This document shows positions 25,728-36,715 of a stretch of 64,000 bases of DNA, in pieces. Source of the DNA: Bifidobacterium adolescentis ATCC 15703 (GTDB lineage: Bacteria > Actinomycetota > Actinomycetes > Actinomycetales > Bifidobacteriaceae); the NCBI RefSeq assembly GCF_000010425.1, contig NC_008618.1, positions 55,946 to 119,945 on the forward strand. The letters are read 5' to 3'. Position 1 is the first letter of the stretch. Every line of letters begins with the position of its first letter. The notes under the pieces were generated by a model that was not told the origin of the DNA, made no database searches, and was given only the letters and a program-made list of their open reading frames with translations. The translations under genes were made by a program, and so were the position numbers.

Positions 25728-26714
25728 ATGGGTAGGCTGGAGCCCGTGAACACGAACCAGAAGTCCCCCTCCGATTCCGGCGCAAACCACCCCACCGGCA
25801 ACTCCTGCAATCCGCTACTCGGCCATGCCACATCACACGCGGCGACACTCATCGGCCTGTTCGCAATCGTCCTGTGGGGCTTCATGGCCGGCCTCGTGCG
25901 ACTGGTCTCCGAATCGTTCGGCGCCACGCTCGGTTCGGCGCTCATCTACACCGTCGGTGGTGTCATGCTGTTCATTGTGCGCCGTCCGAAACCAATCCGC
26001 GAAGCGCCATGCAAGTACCTCATCGCAGGCGGACTCATGTTCATCGCATACGAGGCGTCAATCTCGCTGTCGATCGGCCTGGCCACAACGAACGCGCAAT
26101 CCGTGGAAGTCAGCCTTGTCAACTACTTGTGGCCGACGCTGCTGGTGCTGATGACCGCAGCGGTATCGCACAAACGTGGTGCGGTCGCCAAAGCGATTCC
26201 TGGCGCGGTGATCGCAACCATCGGTGTGGCGATGGCGGTTGGCGGAGAAAGCCTTGATATGCAGGAAGCGGTCCACAATATCGCCAGTAACCCCCTACCG
26301 TATGTGCTCGCGTTTGTTGGCGCCTTTATTTGGGCGATTTATGCGACTTTTACGCCGTCGTTGTCCGGCGGTTACGACGGCACGACGATTTTCTTCTGCT
26401 GTGTGGCCGTTGTACTGTGGACCATCCATTTCGTTTCGGGAGACGGTTTGCCGGACACGGCGCCCGGCATCGGTGGATATGCTGCGCTGATTGCGTGCGC
26501 CGCTTCGATTTCGGGCGGCTACGCGTGCTGGGGATACGGCATGTTGCACGGCAGTATGGAAACGCTTGCGATTGGTTCGTACGCGACTCCGCTGTTTTCC
26601 ACGGCTTCTAGCACGCTTCTGTTGGGCGTGGCGCTGGGCATGCCGTTCTGGATCGGTGTTGTGCTGGTGGTTGCCGGTTCTCTGATCAACGTGTGGTTTG
26701 CACGGTGCCCCTGA
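25728..26714 (+). CDS. YddG-like DMT exporter (EamA family)
   Basis: A 328-residue, ten-helix membrane protein with two EamA repeats. The signature YEASISLSIGLATTNAQSVEVSLVNYLWP matches the YddG group of aromatic amino acid exporters more closely than general EamA proteins. GGYACWGYGMLHGSMETLAIGSYATPLFS forms the second conserved region. It may export aromatic amino acids or related metabolites. Residues 1-35 are hydrophilic. The ATG at 25728 (GGAGG three bases before) and a GTG at 25746 (GGAG three bases before) are both possible starts. REP copies lie on both sides and gene remnants beyond them. Confidence 0.85.
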   Translation: MGRLEPVNTNQKSPSDSGANHPTGNSCNPLLGHATSHAATLIGLFAIVLWGFMAGLVRLVSESFGATLGSALIYTVGGVMLFIVRRPKPIREAPCKYLIAGGLMFIAYEASISLSIGLATTNAQSVEVSLVNYLWPTLLVLMTAAVSHKRGAVAKAIPGAVIATIGVAMAVGGESLDMQEAVHNIASNPLPYVLAFVGAFIWAIYATFTPSLSGGYDGTTIFFCCVAVVLWTIHFVSGDGLPDTAPGIGGYAALIACAASISGGYACWGYGMLHGSMETLAIGSYATPLFSTASSTLLLGVALGMPFWIGVVLVVAGSLINVWFARCP

Positions 26715-26715
26715 G

Positions 26716-26791
26716 TGTCCGTTTCTCCCGAATCGGACAACCTGGGGTGACCGGATGACGCGTGGGTGGCTGATTCGGGGGAATCGGACAC
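26716..26791. repeat. Two REP-like palindrome copies after the exporter gene
   Basis: First copy 26716-26739 (TGTCCGTTTC...GAATCGGACA, one mismatch). Second, partial copy 26772-26791 (GATTCGGGGGAATCGGACAC). They directly follow the stop codon at 26714 and may act as a stabilising or terminating hairpin. Confidence 0.7.
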
Positions 26792-26863
26792 TTGTTGGTG
26801 CGTGAGGAGGCGACATGTGGGGTAGTGGCGGCGCAGAGGAGCGCCGGGATGGCGCAGCGGTAC

Positions 26864-27019
26864 GTAAGGGAAGTGACTGGGCAGGACAATGCCCTACGCC
26901 TCCACGCTAGCTTAGGTTTTTGCCGGCTGGTCGATGGTGACGAATTCGTGGCTTTGGGTTTTCAGGTCGTCGATGATGGCGGGCAGCGCGTTCACGTGTA
27001 CCAGCCGAAACCGATCTAA
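26864..27019 (+). pseudogene. C-terminal remnant of a GNAT acetyltransferase
   Basis: The fragment reads VREVTGQDNALRLHASLGF..., then DEFVALGFQVVDDGGQRVHVYQ and a stop. N-A-x-x-L-x-x-x-L-G-F is the usual last motif of GNAT N-acetyltransferases, where the acetyl-CoA-binding half should lie upstream. No such sequence precedes it. The open frame begins in a REP copy. It is therefore a decayed gene end in the 339-base gap between the exporter and the YhgE gene. Confidence 0.6.
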
Positions 27020-27053
27020 ACCGGCTCAAACCAGCCCGTTCAAATCCGCCTCG

Positions 27054-29384
27054 TCACATCACCTTGGTGGACTCCAGATTGCGGCTCACCCAGTTGTTCA
27101 ACCGGATCACCGGCTTGCGCAACACCAATCCCAGCAGCAGCGAAGGAATCAGGAACAAGGCGAGATACACCATATCAAGCAGGTACTCATTGCCGTACGA
27201 TCCGGCCATCGCGGCGTGCATGGCATCGATGGCGTGCGGGAATGGTAGGAACGGGTAGAGCATTTGGAAGAACTTCGGCAGCGTCTCGATAGGGAACGTA
27301 CCGCCCGAACCGGCGACCTGCATCACCAGCAGCACCACGGCCACGGCCTTGCCGATATCGCCGAACGACACGGTCAGCGTATACACGATATTCGAGAACA
27401 CGAGCGCGGCAAGCCACCCCACGGCAAGGAACTGCAGCGCATGATTCGCCTGCACGCCAAGGAAATACATGTCACCCAGGCAAACCAGTGTGCCCTGCAG
27501 CAACGCGAGCAGTGCGAAGATCGCGTACCGTCCGAAATACTCGTGGTCGAGACGCAGTCCCCAACGTGAGGCGTTCCCCGGGCCGGACGGGCCGGCGACG
27601 CGCGGCAGCGTGTCGCCCAAGCCCAGCACATGCGCCTTCTCGCGGTCCGAAATCGTCACTTTCAGCATGGCGCACAGGATGATCGCACCCACCCAGATTG
27701 ACAGGATCGTATAGAACGGCGCCATGGCCGAACCGTAGTTCGCGATCGGGTACACCGAGACGCGATGCAGTGCGACAGGCGCGGAAATCAGCGTGGACAG
27801 TGTGGACGCGTTGGCGGTGGCCAGTGCACGTAGTTCGTCCGATTCACCCGAATCGGACGAACTGGCGTCGTTGCCACCATTGCCACCATCGCTGTTGCCG
27901 TCACCGGCGTTCCCGCCCGTCTCCAGCTTCGTGATCAGCTCCTTCACCGTCGCTGCCGACGAGTCGAGTTTCTTCGCGATCGCGCCGAGCGTGGAACGGA
28001 TGGACGTCACATTCGTCCCCACATCGCCCGTCACATCGTCCAGATCGTCGGCGGTGCCGCTCAGCTGGGTGATTATGCTGTCGGTTTGGGAGATCAGCGT
28101 GCTGACTGTGGAGGCGAGCGCGTCGATTTTCGGCTTGACGTTCGTGGCGTAATCGTCGCGCACATTGCTGATCGACTGCTTCGCGGAGGTGATGCGGTTC
28201 AGGATCTCCTTGCGGGAGCGTTCCGCGGCTGCGGTATCCTGCGTGACCTGCGTGGAAGCGTCTTTCAGCTGCTGCGCGAGCTTCTGCGAATCGCCTTTGG
28301 CGGCTTCCAGCAGCGTGATCTCCCGGTCGATGGCTTCCAGCAGCGCCTGTTTCGCGGAATCGCTGTCCGGTAGTTGTTCCACCGATTCGCGCATGTGGTT
28401 GAGGCTTGTGATGTACGTGTCGTACAGCGATTCGCCGCTGGAGATTTGTTCGCTCAACGTTGCCAACTGGCTGGCTGCGGTGTCTGAGTCCTTGCCGATC
28501 GCGTCGAACGCCTTGTTCACCTTGGCAGCTACTTGGTCGAACGCGCCTGACACCTGGTCGAGCGCGGTGTTCACCGAGGAGGTGACGTTCGCACCTGCAG
28601 AAGTGAGTGACGTGGCACCTGATTTGCCTTGCTTCAACGCGTTCTGGGCCTGTTTGCCCGCCTTGGTCGCCGAGGCGAGCAGTTTGCCCGTGGAATCCAC
28701 GATGTCGTTCGCCGAGCCGAGCAGCTGCGAATACGACGTCACCTGCTGCGATGCGCCGCTCAGCGTATCCGCCGTGGTGGTGAGATTGCCGTTGAGGTTG
28801 CGCATGTATTCGGCCATTTGCGGGCTTTGCGAATAGTGTAGGATGCTTGAGGCCAGGTCGAGTCCGACTTGCGCAATCGTTTTGGCGAAGGTTTTGTCGA
28901 TCGTGTTGACCACGGTTGTCGCGCCCTGATCGGTGATATGCGGGGCGATCGGGTTGATTTTCTCGTTCAGATAGTACTTGAGCTGCGCGTGTTTGATGTC
29001 GGGGGAGAACAGCGTCATCATGTCGGCGCTGAAACCTTTCGGAATTACGATCGCCGCATAGTATTCGCCGGATTTCACCCCGTCGATTGCCTTGTCGCTT
29101 TTCACGAACTGCCAGTCCAGCTGGTCGTTGGCGTGCAGTGTGCTGATGATGGTTTCGCCCACGTTGACGCGCACCGGTATGAGATCCGACTTGTAACCCT
29201 TGTCGTTATTGGCCACGGCGACCTTCAATGCCTTGGTGTTGCCGTAGGGGTCCCAGCTGGCCGCGATGTTGAACCAGGCGTACAGCGCCGGCACCACCAC
29301 CAGGCCCATCGAGACGATCACGGCGATCACGTTGCGGGTGGCATGGCACATGTCCCGCTTGAAGATGCCCCAGATCATTTTCAC
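27054..29384 (-). CDS. YhgE/Pip-family membrane protein (776 aa)
   Basis: One membrane helix near residues 20-38 (VIVSMGLVVVPALYAWFNIAASWDPYGNT, the family hallmark) precedes a long extracellular domain (about 45-560). That domain is rich in Ser/Thr/Asn/Gln and predicted coiled coil with many LxxA heptads. Five C-terminal helices follow. Members include the lactococcal phage-infection protein and proteins linked to envelope transport or ESX-like export. The role here is unknown. The acidic segment SSSDSGESDEL near residue 510 is encoded by a perfect copy of the dispersed palindrome (27832-27863). Its ATG overlaps the upstream YhgE gene by four bases (ATGA), so the pair is translationally coupled. 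Confidence 0.9.
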   Translation of the reverse strand: MKMIWGIFKRDMCHATRNVIAVIVSMGLVVVPALYAWFNIAASWDPYGNTKALKVAVANNDKGYKSDLIPVRVNVGETIISTLHANDQLDWQFVKSDKAIDGVKSGEYYAAIVIPKGFSADMMTLFSPDIKHAQLKYYLNEKINPIAPHITDQGATTVVNTIDKTFAKTIAQVGLDLASSILHYSQSPQMAEYMRNLNGNLTTTADTLSGASQQVTSYSQLLGSANDIVDSTGKLLASATKAGKQAQNALKQGKSGATSLTSAGANVTSSVNTALDQVSGAFDQVAAKVNKAFDAIGKDSDTAASQLATLSEQISSGESLYDTYITSLNHMRESVEQLPDSDSAKQALLEAIDREITLLEAAKGDSQKLAQQLKDASTQVTQDTAAAERSRKEILNRITSAKQSISNVRDDYATNVKPKIDALASTVSTLISQTDSIITQLSGTADDLDDVTGDVGTNVTSIRSTLGAIAKKLDSSAATVKELITKLETGGNAGDGNSDGGNGGNDASSSDSGESDELRALATANASTLSTLISAPVALHRVSVYPIANYGSAMAPFYTILSIWVGAIILCAMLKVTISDREKAHVLGLGDTLPRVAGPSGPGNASRWGLRLDHEYFGRYAIFALLALLQGTLVCLGDMYFLGVQANHALQFLAVGWLAALVFSNIVYTLTVSFGDIGKAVAVVLLVMQVAGSGGTFPIETLPKFFQMLYPFLPFPHAIDAMHAAMAGSYGNEYLLDMVYLALFLIPSLLLGLVLRKPVIRLNNWVSRNLESTKVM

Positions 29385-32092
29385 TGTTCGTTCCCCTCCT
29401 CACGCAGACTCCTGCCAGCATTTCCGTCCGTGTTTCCAGCCGCATACTCAGCCGCATGTTCAGGCGCATGTCCGGCCGAACCACCATGCGCAGCCTCATA
29501 CAGCCTCGTACGTACGGCATGCATCGGCTTGTAATGCATGCCCGGCCGGAACAGCAGGTTCTCGTGCAGGATCGCGCTGCGGAACTCTTCCGCACTCATC
29601 GCTTCCTCGCCCAGATAATTCGCATACCGTTCGCGCAGATACTCCACCACGATGAGATACGTGTCGATGGCGATGATCGAAATGATCCAACCGAGCAGCA
29701 TGGCGAGCTTCATGCGCGTGATGAATAGCAATAGCAGGAACACGAACGGCAGTACCGCCAGCGCGAGGAATCCCCAACGCACCAGGCGCGGGTACAGGCG
29801 GAAGAAATGAATCGCCCGTCTGCGGACGAGTTCGGGGAACTCCTCGGCGATCTGCTGCGCGGTCTCGGTGAGCCGCAACGGTTCCACCGTGCCTTCGTTA
29901 TGTTCGGTGATCATCAGATCAGTGTCCGCCAGACGGTTGTCGAACAGGCGGTTGAGGTTTAACGCCAGCTTGCGGACCACCAAGCCGATGAACAGCGCCA
30001 CAGGCAGATACCAGAACAGCGAGAGCATGTCGATCCAATAATGGTTGGCATACATGCCGCCGATCGGCCCGCGCATCGCGTTGATGCCGTAGGTGAACGG
30101 TAGGAACGGTTTCAGACGGCGGAAGAATTCCGGCATCATCTCGATGGGGTAGAGGCCTGCCGCGCCCGGAATCTGGATGATCACCAGAATCACGGCGACG
30201 GCCTTGCCGATATGCCGGAACGCCACGGCGAGCGCGTAAATGATGTTCACGTAGACGAACGAGGCGAAAATGCCGGCGAGGATGAACAGGAACGGATGCT
30301 CGCATTGGATGCCCAGCGCGAGATCGCCGATCGTGGCGATGATCGCCTGCAGGAATCCGACCGTGACGAACAGCAGCCAACGGCCCATATAGCCTTGGCG
30401 TGGCGTGTACATGCGGATCTTCTCATCGCGGTCCACTTCAAGCTTGTAGATCGCGACGAGCACGAATCCGCCGACCCACAGCGCAAGATTCGTGTAGAAC
30501 GGCGTGACCGCGGAACCATAGTTTTTGACCGGGTAGAGGACCTGTTCGTCCAAATGCACCGGCTCGCCCACGAACGAGCCGACCTCGCTCGCGTCAAGTC
30601 CGAGCGCTTGGGAAAGCTGCTGGAACATCGCCGAACTGCTCAACGCGGCCACATCGGTGCGCGTGGTGTTGAGCTGTTTGGCGAGATTGGCGAGCTGTGT
30701 CTGCGTGCCAGCAATGGTGGTGTTCGTTTGGGTCACGGTGCGCGACAACTGGTCGAGCAGCCCGTTGCCCTGTTCCAGCGTGCTTTGCAGCGTGGTAAGC
30801 GTGCCGGACAGCGACCCATTGGCCAGGCTGAGTGTATCGAGCCCGGTGTTGAGATTCGGCATGACCGTGCCGGTGATGGTCGTGCGTGCGCTCGCCATCG
30901 ACGCCGTGCCGTTCTTCGCCAGCGTGGTGACATCGTCGTTGAACCCGTTCGCGGTGTTCTTCCCCGCGTTGATCGCAGCCGTGGTGTCCTGATCGAAGGC
31001 GTCGATGCGCTGCTGCTGGAACGTCAGCTGTTTGCGGGCTTCGGCGAGCTGCGCGGAAAGATCCTTATACGTTTGGCTGTTCGGATCCAGCTGGCTGGCC
31101 TGCAACGCCTTCTCCACGTCGTCGAGCACATTGCCGGTGGTGGTGTTGACGTGATGCATGGTGCTGGACACTTGGTCGAGCGCGTCCTGCGTGGTGTTCA
31201 GTCCGCTGAGCACGGTGCCGGTGGCATTGCTCACGTTGACCTGCAGGCCGGACAGTTGCGTGCTGCCGTTGTCGAGCGCTCCGACCAGCGTGTTCGAGAA
31301 TCGTTCGGTTTGTGTGCGCGTCTCGCTCAGCAAGTCGGACGCCTTGCCGACGGTGTCAAGCGAGTTGGTGATTTCCGAGGTGAGCGCGATGTTGGACTGT
31401 TTGGCCGAATCGATGGTGGTGAGGGCCTTGTCGAGCGTGGAGCGGGTGTCGCGCAGCTGCTGTTGGACGGTTTCGAGCTGGTTGATGGTGTCGGTCAGAT
31501 CGTTGATGACGTCGCTTTGCGCGCTTTTCACGCTGCCGGTGGTTTCTCCCGCTGCCTCCTTCACTTCCTTTGCCACGGCGTCGGCCACGCTGGAAACGAA
31601 AGTGGTGTTGATCTGCTCGTCGATCGTGGTCGCGCCCGTATCGGTGATTTTCGGCGCGATCGCGTTCAGCTTTTCGTTGATGTAGTACGTGATCGACGGT
31701 CGGTCGCCTTTACCGGTGACGGTGCCGATTAGTCTGGAGCTGAAGTCTTCCGGCAGTACGATCGCCGCATAGTATTTGCCGGATTCCACGCCTTCGATGG
31801 CTTGCTGCTTGGGAACGAAACGCCAGCCGAGCTGATGGTTCTTCTTAAGCTGGTTGACGGTCTGCTGGCCAGCGTCGAGATGGCCGACCAGCGTGGAGGT
31901 TGTGCCCTTGTCCTCGTTCGCCACAGCGACTTGGATGTTGCCCGTGTTCGCGTACGGGTCCCAGTTGGCGAGGATATTGCACCATGCGTACAGTGATGGG
32001 ATGATGGCCACACCCAGCGTGACGACGAGCGCCACGGGGTTCTTCAGAATGCGTTTCACGTCTCGAAGGAAGATGGCGAAAACCTGGTGCAT
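29381..32092 (-). CDS. YhgE/Pip-family membrane protein (903 aa) with extra C-terminal domain
   Basis: First gene of the YhgE pair. It has the same build as its neighbour: an N-terminal helix with IIPSLYAWCNILANWDPYANT, a long extracellular coiled-coil-rich domain, and five helices from about 580 (NYGSAVTPFYTNLALWVGGFVLV). It then has about 190 further residues with two more helices (LALAVLPFVFLLLLFI and GWIISIIAIDTYLIVVEYL) and an amphipathic, Ala/Gly-rich end. The ATG at 32092 has GGAGG five bases upstream. An in-frame start at 32191 would add 33 residues that do not look like protein. The two proteins may work as a heteromer. The divergent partner is fba. Confidence 0.9.
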   Translation of the reverse strand: MHQVFAIFLRDVKRILKNPVALVVTLGVAIIPSLYAWCNILANWDPYANTGNIQVAVANEDKGTTSTLVGHLDAGQQTVNQLKKNHQLGWRFVPKQQAIEGVESGKYYAAIVLPEDFSSRLIGTVTGKGDRPSITYYINEKLNAIAPKITDTGATTIDEQINTTFVSSVADAVAKEVKEAAGETTGSVKSAQSDVINDLTDTINQLETVQQQLRDTRSTLDKALTTIDSAKQSNIALTSEITNSLDTVGKASDLLSETRTQTERFSNTLVGALDNGSTQLSGLQVNVSNATGTVLSGLNTTQDALDQVSSTMHHVNTTTGNVLDDVEKALQASQLDPNSQTYKDLSAQLAEARKQLTFQQQRIDAFDQDTTAAINAGKNTANGFNDDVTTLAKNGTASMASARTTITGTVMPNLNTGLDTLSLANGSLSGTLTTLQSTLEQGNGLLDQLSRTVTQTNTTIAGTQTQLANLAKQLNTTRTDVAALSSSAMFQQLSQALGLDASEVGSFVGEPVHLDEQVLYPVKNYGSAVTPFYTNLALWVGGFVLVAIYKLEVDRDEKIRMYTPRQGYMGRWLLFVTVGFLQAIIATIGDLALGIQCEHPFLFILAGIFASFVYVNIIYALAVAFRHIGKAVAVILVIIQIPGAAGLYPIEMMPEFFRRLKPFLPFTYGINAMRGPIGGMYANHYWIDMLSLFWYLPVALFIGLVVRKLALNLNRLFDNRLADTDLMITEHNEGTVEPLRLTETAQQIAEEFPELVRRRAIHFFRLYPRLVRWGFLALAVLPFVFLLLLFITRMKLAMLLGWIISIIAIDTYLIVVEYLRERYANYLGEEAMSAEEFRSAILHENLLFRPGMHYKPMHAVRTRLYEAAHGGSAGHAPEHAAEYAAGNTDGNAGRSLREEGNEQ

Positions 32093-32400
32093 CAAGCCTC
32101 CTCGCGGGTATTGGTCGCAACATCTACGTGCGGCGGCATGCCCGTGCGGGAACACCCGGTTGGGCTCTTCGTCGCGCGATCCGGTGGACATTCTATGACT
32201 TCCGATGGAACGATCGCAATGGTTTCGCCATGTTTATTGGTCGGTCCCGCAAGTGTCGGGATATGAGACGAAAACGCTCGGCATATGGCTCTAGTGGGGC
32301 GGGCGACCTGGATATGGAGCGGACGGTCGGGAAAACGGAAAGGAAAGATGGCGAATGTTGTCACATGACAAGTGGGATAGGGTTGGGCGATAATGGAGGC
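32093..32400. promoter_or_regulatory. Divergent promoter region, yhgE pair and fba
   Basis: 308 bases without a gene. Near the fba end lies an inverted repeat TTGTCA-CA-TGACAA (32358-32371), 29 bases before the fba start, in a position suited to a regulator site. GGAGG precedes the fba ATG closely. The regulator is unknown. Confidence 0.35.
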
Positions 32401-33468
32401 ATGACTATTGCAACGCCGGAACGTTATGCGCAAATGCTGGACGCCGCACGCCGCGGCGGTTACGCCTATCCCGCGATCAATGTGACCAGCACGCAGACCC
32501 TGAACGCCGCACTCCAGGGTTTCGCCGAGGCGGAATCCGATGGCATCATCCAAGTCTCCGTAGGCGGCGCCGCCTACTTCTCCGGGCAACGCGTCAACGA
32601 CCGCGTCACCGGCTCGCTTGCCTTCGCAGCCTTCGCGCACGAAGTCGCGGCGAAATACCCCAACATCACCATCGCCCTGCACACCGACCACTGCGCCAAA
32701 CAGTATTTGGACGAATGGGTGCGCCTCTTGCTCGACCATGAAGTCGAACAGGTGAAGCACGGTCAGGAACCGACCTTCCAGTCACACATGTGGGACGGTT
32801 CCACAGTGCCGCTGGATGAAAACCTCGACATCGCAGAAGAACTGCTCGACAAATCCCAAGCCGCGCACACCGTGCTGGAAATCGAAATCGGCGCGGTCGG
32901 TGGCGAAGAAGACGGGCACAGCGCCGAAATCAATGACAAACTGTATTCCACGCCCGCGCAAGGCATCACCGTCGCGCAACGACTCGGCCTCGGCGAGCGC
33001 GGACGCTACATGGCCGCCTTCACCTTCGGCAACGTGCACGGCGCATACAAACCGGGCGTGGTGAAACTGCGCCCCGAACTGCTCGACGAAATCCAGACCA
33101 CGGTCGCGCTCGCGATCAAGGCCGGCGAAATGCCCGACCCCGCGCACTCGCTGGATGTCGCTCCCGGTAAGCCGTTCGCCCTGGTGTTCCACGGCGGTTC
33201 CGGCTCCGCGCCGGAGGAGATCGCGCAGGCCGTGAGCTACGGCGTGGTGAAGATGAACATCGACACCGATACGCAGTACGCATTCAGCCGTGCGGTGGCC
33301 GGTCACATGTTCTCCAACTATGATTCGGTGCTCAAAATCGACGGTGAGGTGGGCAACAAGAAGCTGTACGATCCGCGATCCTGGGGTCGTGAAGCTGAAT
33401 CCGCGATGGCCGCGCGTGTGGTCGAAGCATGCAAGCAGCTCGGCAGTGCCGGGCGCGCGCTGAACTAG
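32401..33468 (+). CDS. fba: Class II fructose-bisphosphate aldolase
   Basis: A 355-residue zinc aldolase that splits or forms fructose 1,6-bisphosphate. Zinc and substrate motifs are seen in order: ALHTDHCAKQYLD, EIEIGAVGGEEDGH, FGNVHGAYKPG, LVFHGGSGSAPEE and VVKMNIDTDTQYAF. The length fits class IIA. In a bifidobacterium, where hexoses are broken down through the fructose-6-phosphate phosphoketolase shunt, its main use is likely gluconeogenic or for triose-phosphate supply, which is inference from known physiology. The ATG at 32401 begins MTIATPERYAQML and follows GGAGG closely. Confidence 0.95.
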   Translation: MTIATPERYAQMLDAARRGGYAYPAINVTSTQTLNAALQGFAEAESDGIIQVSVGGAAYFSGQRVNDRVTGSLAFAAFAHEVAAKYPNITIALHTDHCAKQYLDEWVRLLLDHEVEQVKHGQEPTFQSHMWDGSTVPLDENLDIAEELLDKSQAAHTVLEIEIGAVGGEEDGHSAEINDKLYSTPAQGITVAQRLGLGERGRYMAAFTFGNVHGAYKPGVVKLRPELLDEIQTTVALAIKAGEMPDPAHSLDVAPGKPFALVFHGGSGSAPEEIAQAVSYGVVKMNIDTDTQYAFSRAVAGHMFSNYDSVLKIDGEVGNKKLYDPRSWGREAESAMAARVVEACKQLGSAGRALN

Positions 33469-33620
33469 CCAACGGTCTTTCGAACTGTTTTCGGGCGTTT
33501 TCTGGTCTGTTTTTCGGACCGGTTGCAATCCGATTACGGTCGGTCCGGAGCCGTGAGCATCCCTCAGACCCGGTAGAGGGTGAAGAGTAACCTTTGTAAG
33601 GCTTTAGGCGCAAGGCTTAA

Positions 33621-34940
<1,320 letters not shown>

Positions 34941-34992
34941 AGCTGATTCGGCTGATTCGTCGATATGAACGTCGGTAACGAACGTCAATGAC

Positions 34993-35025
34993 AAGTGCCG
35001 GTGGGCCTGTGCCTGCCGGCACTTT
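34993..35025 (+). terminator. Probable terminator of purA
   Basis: Stem AAGTGCCGG (34993-35001) with CCGGCACTT (35016-35024) and a short TTT end. The T-tract is weak. Confidence 0.6.
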
Positions 35026-35116
35026 GCGTATGGTGCGTGCGATGGCGTGCGCGTATGACGCACACCGCATACACACCGACGGGGTGCGCGGCGGAGGAAC
35101 GGAAAAGGGGAGTGCG

Positions 35117-36715
35117 ATGACTGCAATGCCGCCTAACGACAGGTTCGACAGGTTTGACAGGTTCAGCAAACTGGTCCCGCGATTCGACCACCTGAAATGG
35201 AAGATGGCCGCTGCCGGCATTCTCGTCGGCCTGATTTCCGGCTTCCTCGTCGTCCTCTACCGTCTCGGCATCGAATACGGCACCGACACCGCGCGCTGGA
35301 TCTACGCGCGCATCCGCGAAACCCCGTGGCTGGTCGCACCGTGGGCGGTCGCCGCAATCACAGCCGCGCTCGCCATCGCATGGATGGTCAAAAAAGAGCC
35401 GATGGCCGGCGGCAGCGGCATTCCGCAAACCAACGGCGTGGTGATCTGCGGCCTGAAAATGCGATGGCAGACGATTCTGCCGGTTCGCTTCATCGGAGGC
35501 CTGCTCGGATCGCTCTTCGGCCTCTCGCTCGGCCGCGAAGGACCGTCCATCCAAATCGGCGCATCGGGCGCGCAGTTCCTATCGCACCGGCTGCGCGGCA
35601 AGAAACGTGAGGACATGCAGGAGCATTATCTGGTCACCGCCGGTGCCGCGGCCGGCCTGTCCGCCGCGTTCAGCGCACCGCTGTCCGGCATGATGTTCGC
35701 TTTGGAAGGGGTGCATCGCAGTTTTTCGCCCGCGATTCTGATGGGCGCCACCGCCGCGTCCCTGACCGCCGATTTCGTATCGAAATACTGTTTCGGCCTG
35801 CGTCCGGTGCTTGACTTCGGCACCATCGGCCAACTGCCGCTCGGCGAATACGGGTGGCTGATTCCGCTGGGATTGGTGGCCGGTTTGGTTGGTTCGCTGA
35901 TGAACCGTTCGCTGCTCGGCTTCCAAACGCTGTACGGCAAGCTTCCCGCATGGAGCCGCCCTTTGATCGCGATCGCACTCGCGCTGCCAATCGGCATTTG
36001 GCTGCCTGACGTGCTCGGCGGCGGCTCGAACCTGATCGCCATGGCCGAGCATGCGCGCGTCGGCTTGGGCATGCTGTGCGTGCTGTTCGTGGCGAAAGTG
36101 CTGTTCACCTCCACCAGCTTCGGTTCAGGCGCTCCCGGCGGCATTTTCATGCCGATTCTCGCGGTTGGCTCACTCGCCGGCGGTATCTGCGGCGAGACGT
36201 TGCACCAGTTCGGCAACCTGCCGTCCGATTCCGTGGCGATTTTCTCGGTATGCGTGATGACGGGCACGCTGGCCGCGTCCGTGAAAACACCGATCACGTC
36301 GATTCTGCTGGCCGTGGAAATGTCCGGCACATTGACGCACATGCTGCCGGTCGCCGCCGTCGCGTTCATCGCATTGCTCGTCTCCGACCTGCTGCGTACG
36401 AAACCGATCTACGGCGAGCTGCTGGAACGGTACATGCGCGCGCAAGGCGGCACGACGGCAATCGCCAATCGCATCGACAACGGCATCATGGAACTGCCTG
36501 TGGAAATGGGCGCGACCGCGGACGGCAAGCTGATGCGTGACGTGCGCTGGCCGTACGGCTGTCTGGTGATTGGCCTGCGTCGCGGCGAACGGCAGATCGT
36601 GCCGCATGGCGATACGCGGCTGCGTGCCGGCGACTATCTGGTCGTGCTGTTCAGCGGCGAGGACGAAAGCGACGCACGGCATGCGATGCGGCGGCTGTGC
36701 GACGTGTCCGTCTGA
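35117..36715 (+). CDS. ClC-family chloride channel/antiporter with TrkA-C domain
   Basis: A 532-residue anion transporter. The chloride-site signatures are all present: GSGIPQ (residue about 97), GREGPSIQIG (about 140) and GSGAPGGIFMP (about 337), within about ten helices. The last 75 residues form a TrkA-C/RCK_C ligand-binding domain (ELPVEMGATADGKLMRDVRWP...LRAGDYLVVLFSGED), which in relatives regulates transport. The N-terminus has a small tandem repeat, DRFDRFDRF, made by repeated GACAGGTTyGA units at about 35140-35165. The ATG at 35117 was chosen because GGGGAG lies five bases upstream and the preceding open frame is not protein-like. Confidence 0.9.
   Translation: MTAMPPNDRFDRFDRFSKLVPRFDHLKWKMAAAGILVGLISGFLVVLYRLGIEYGTDTARWIYARIRETPWLVAPWAVAAITAALAIAWMVKKEPMAGGSGIPQTNGVVICGLKMRWQTILPVRFIGGLLGSLFGLSLGREGPSIQIGASGAQFLSHRLRGKKREDMQEHYLVTAGAAAGLSAAFSAPLSGMMFALEGVHRSFSPAILMGATAASLTADFVSKYCFGLRPVLDFGTIGQLPLGEYGWLIPLGLVAGLVGSLMNRSLLGFQTLYGKLPAWSRPLIAIALALPIGIWLPDVLGGGSNLIAMAEHARVGLGMLCVLFVAKVLFTSTSFGSGAPGGIFMPILAVGSLAGGICGETLHQFGNLPSDSVAIFSVCVMTGTLAASVKTPITSILLAVEMSGTLTHMLPVAAVAFIALLVSDLLRTKPIYGELLERYMRAQGGTTAIANRIDNGIMELPVEMGATADGKLMRDVRWPYGCLVIGLRRGERQIVPHGDTRLRAGDYLVVLFSGEDESDARHAMRRLCDVSV

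Noticed and set aside
26850..26900. tRNA-like start (GGATGGCGCAGCGGTA)
   Set aside because: No matching anticodon arm, T arm or acceptor stem follows.
32128..32400. Upstream extension of fba to a start at 32128
   Set aside because: The added residues are not protein-like. Family length and the GGAGG before 32401 favour the ATG there.
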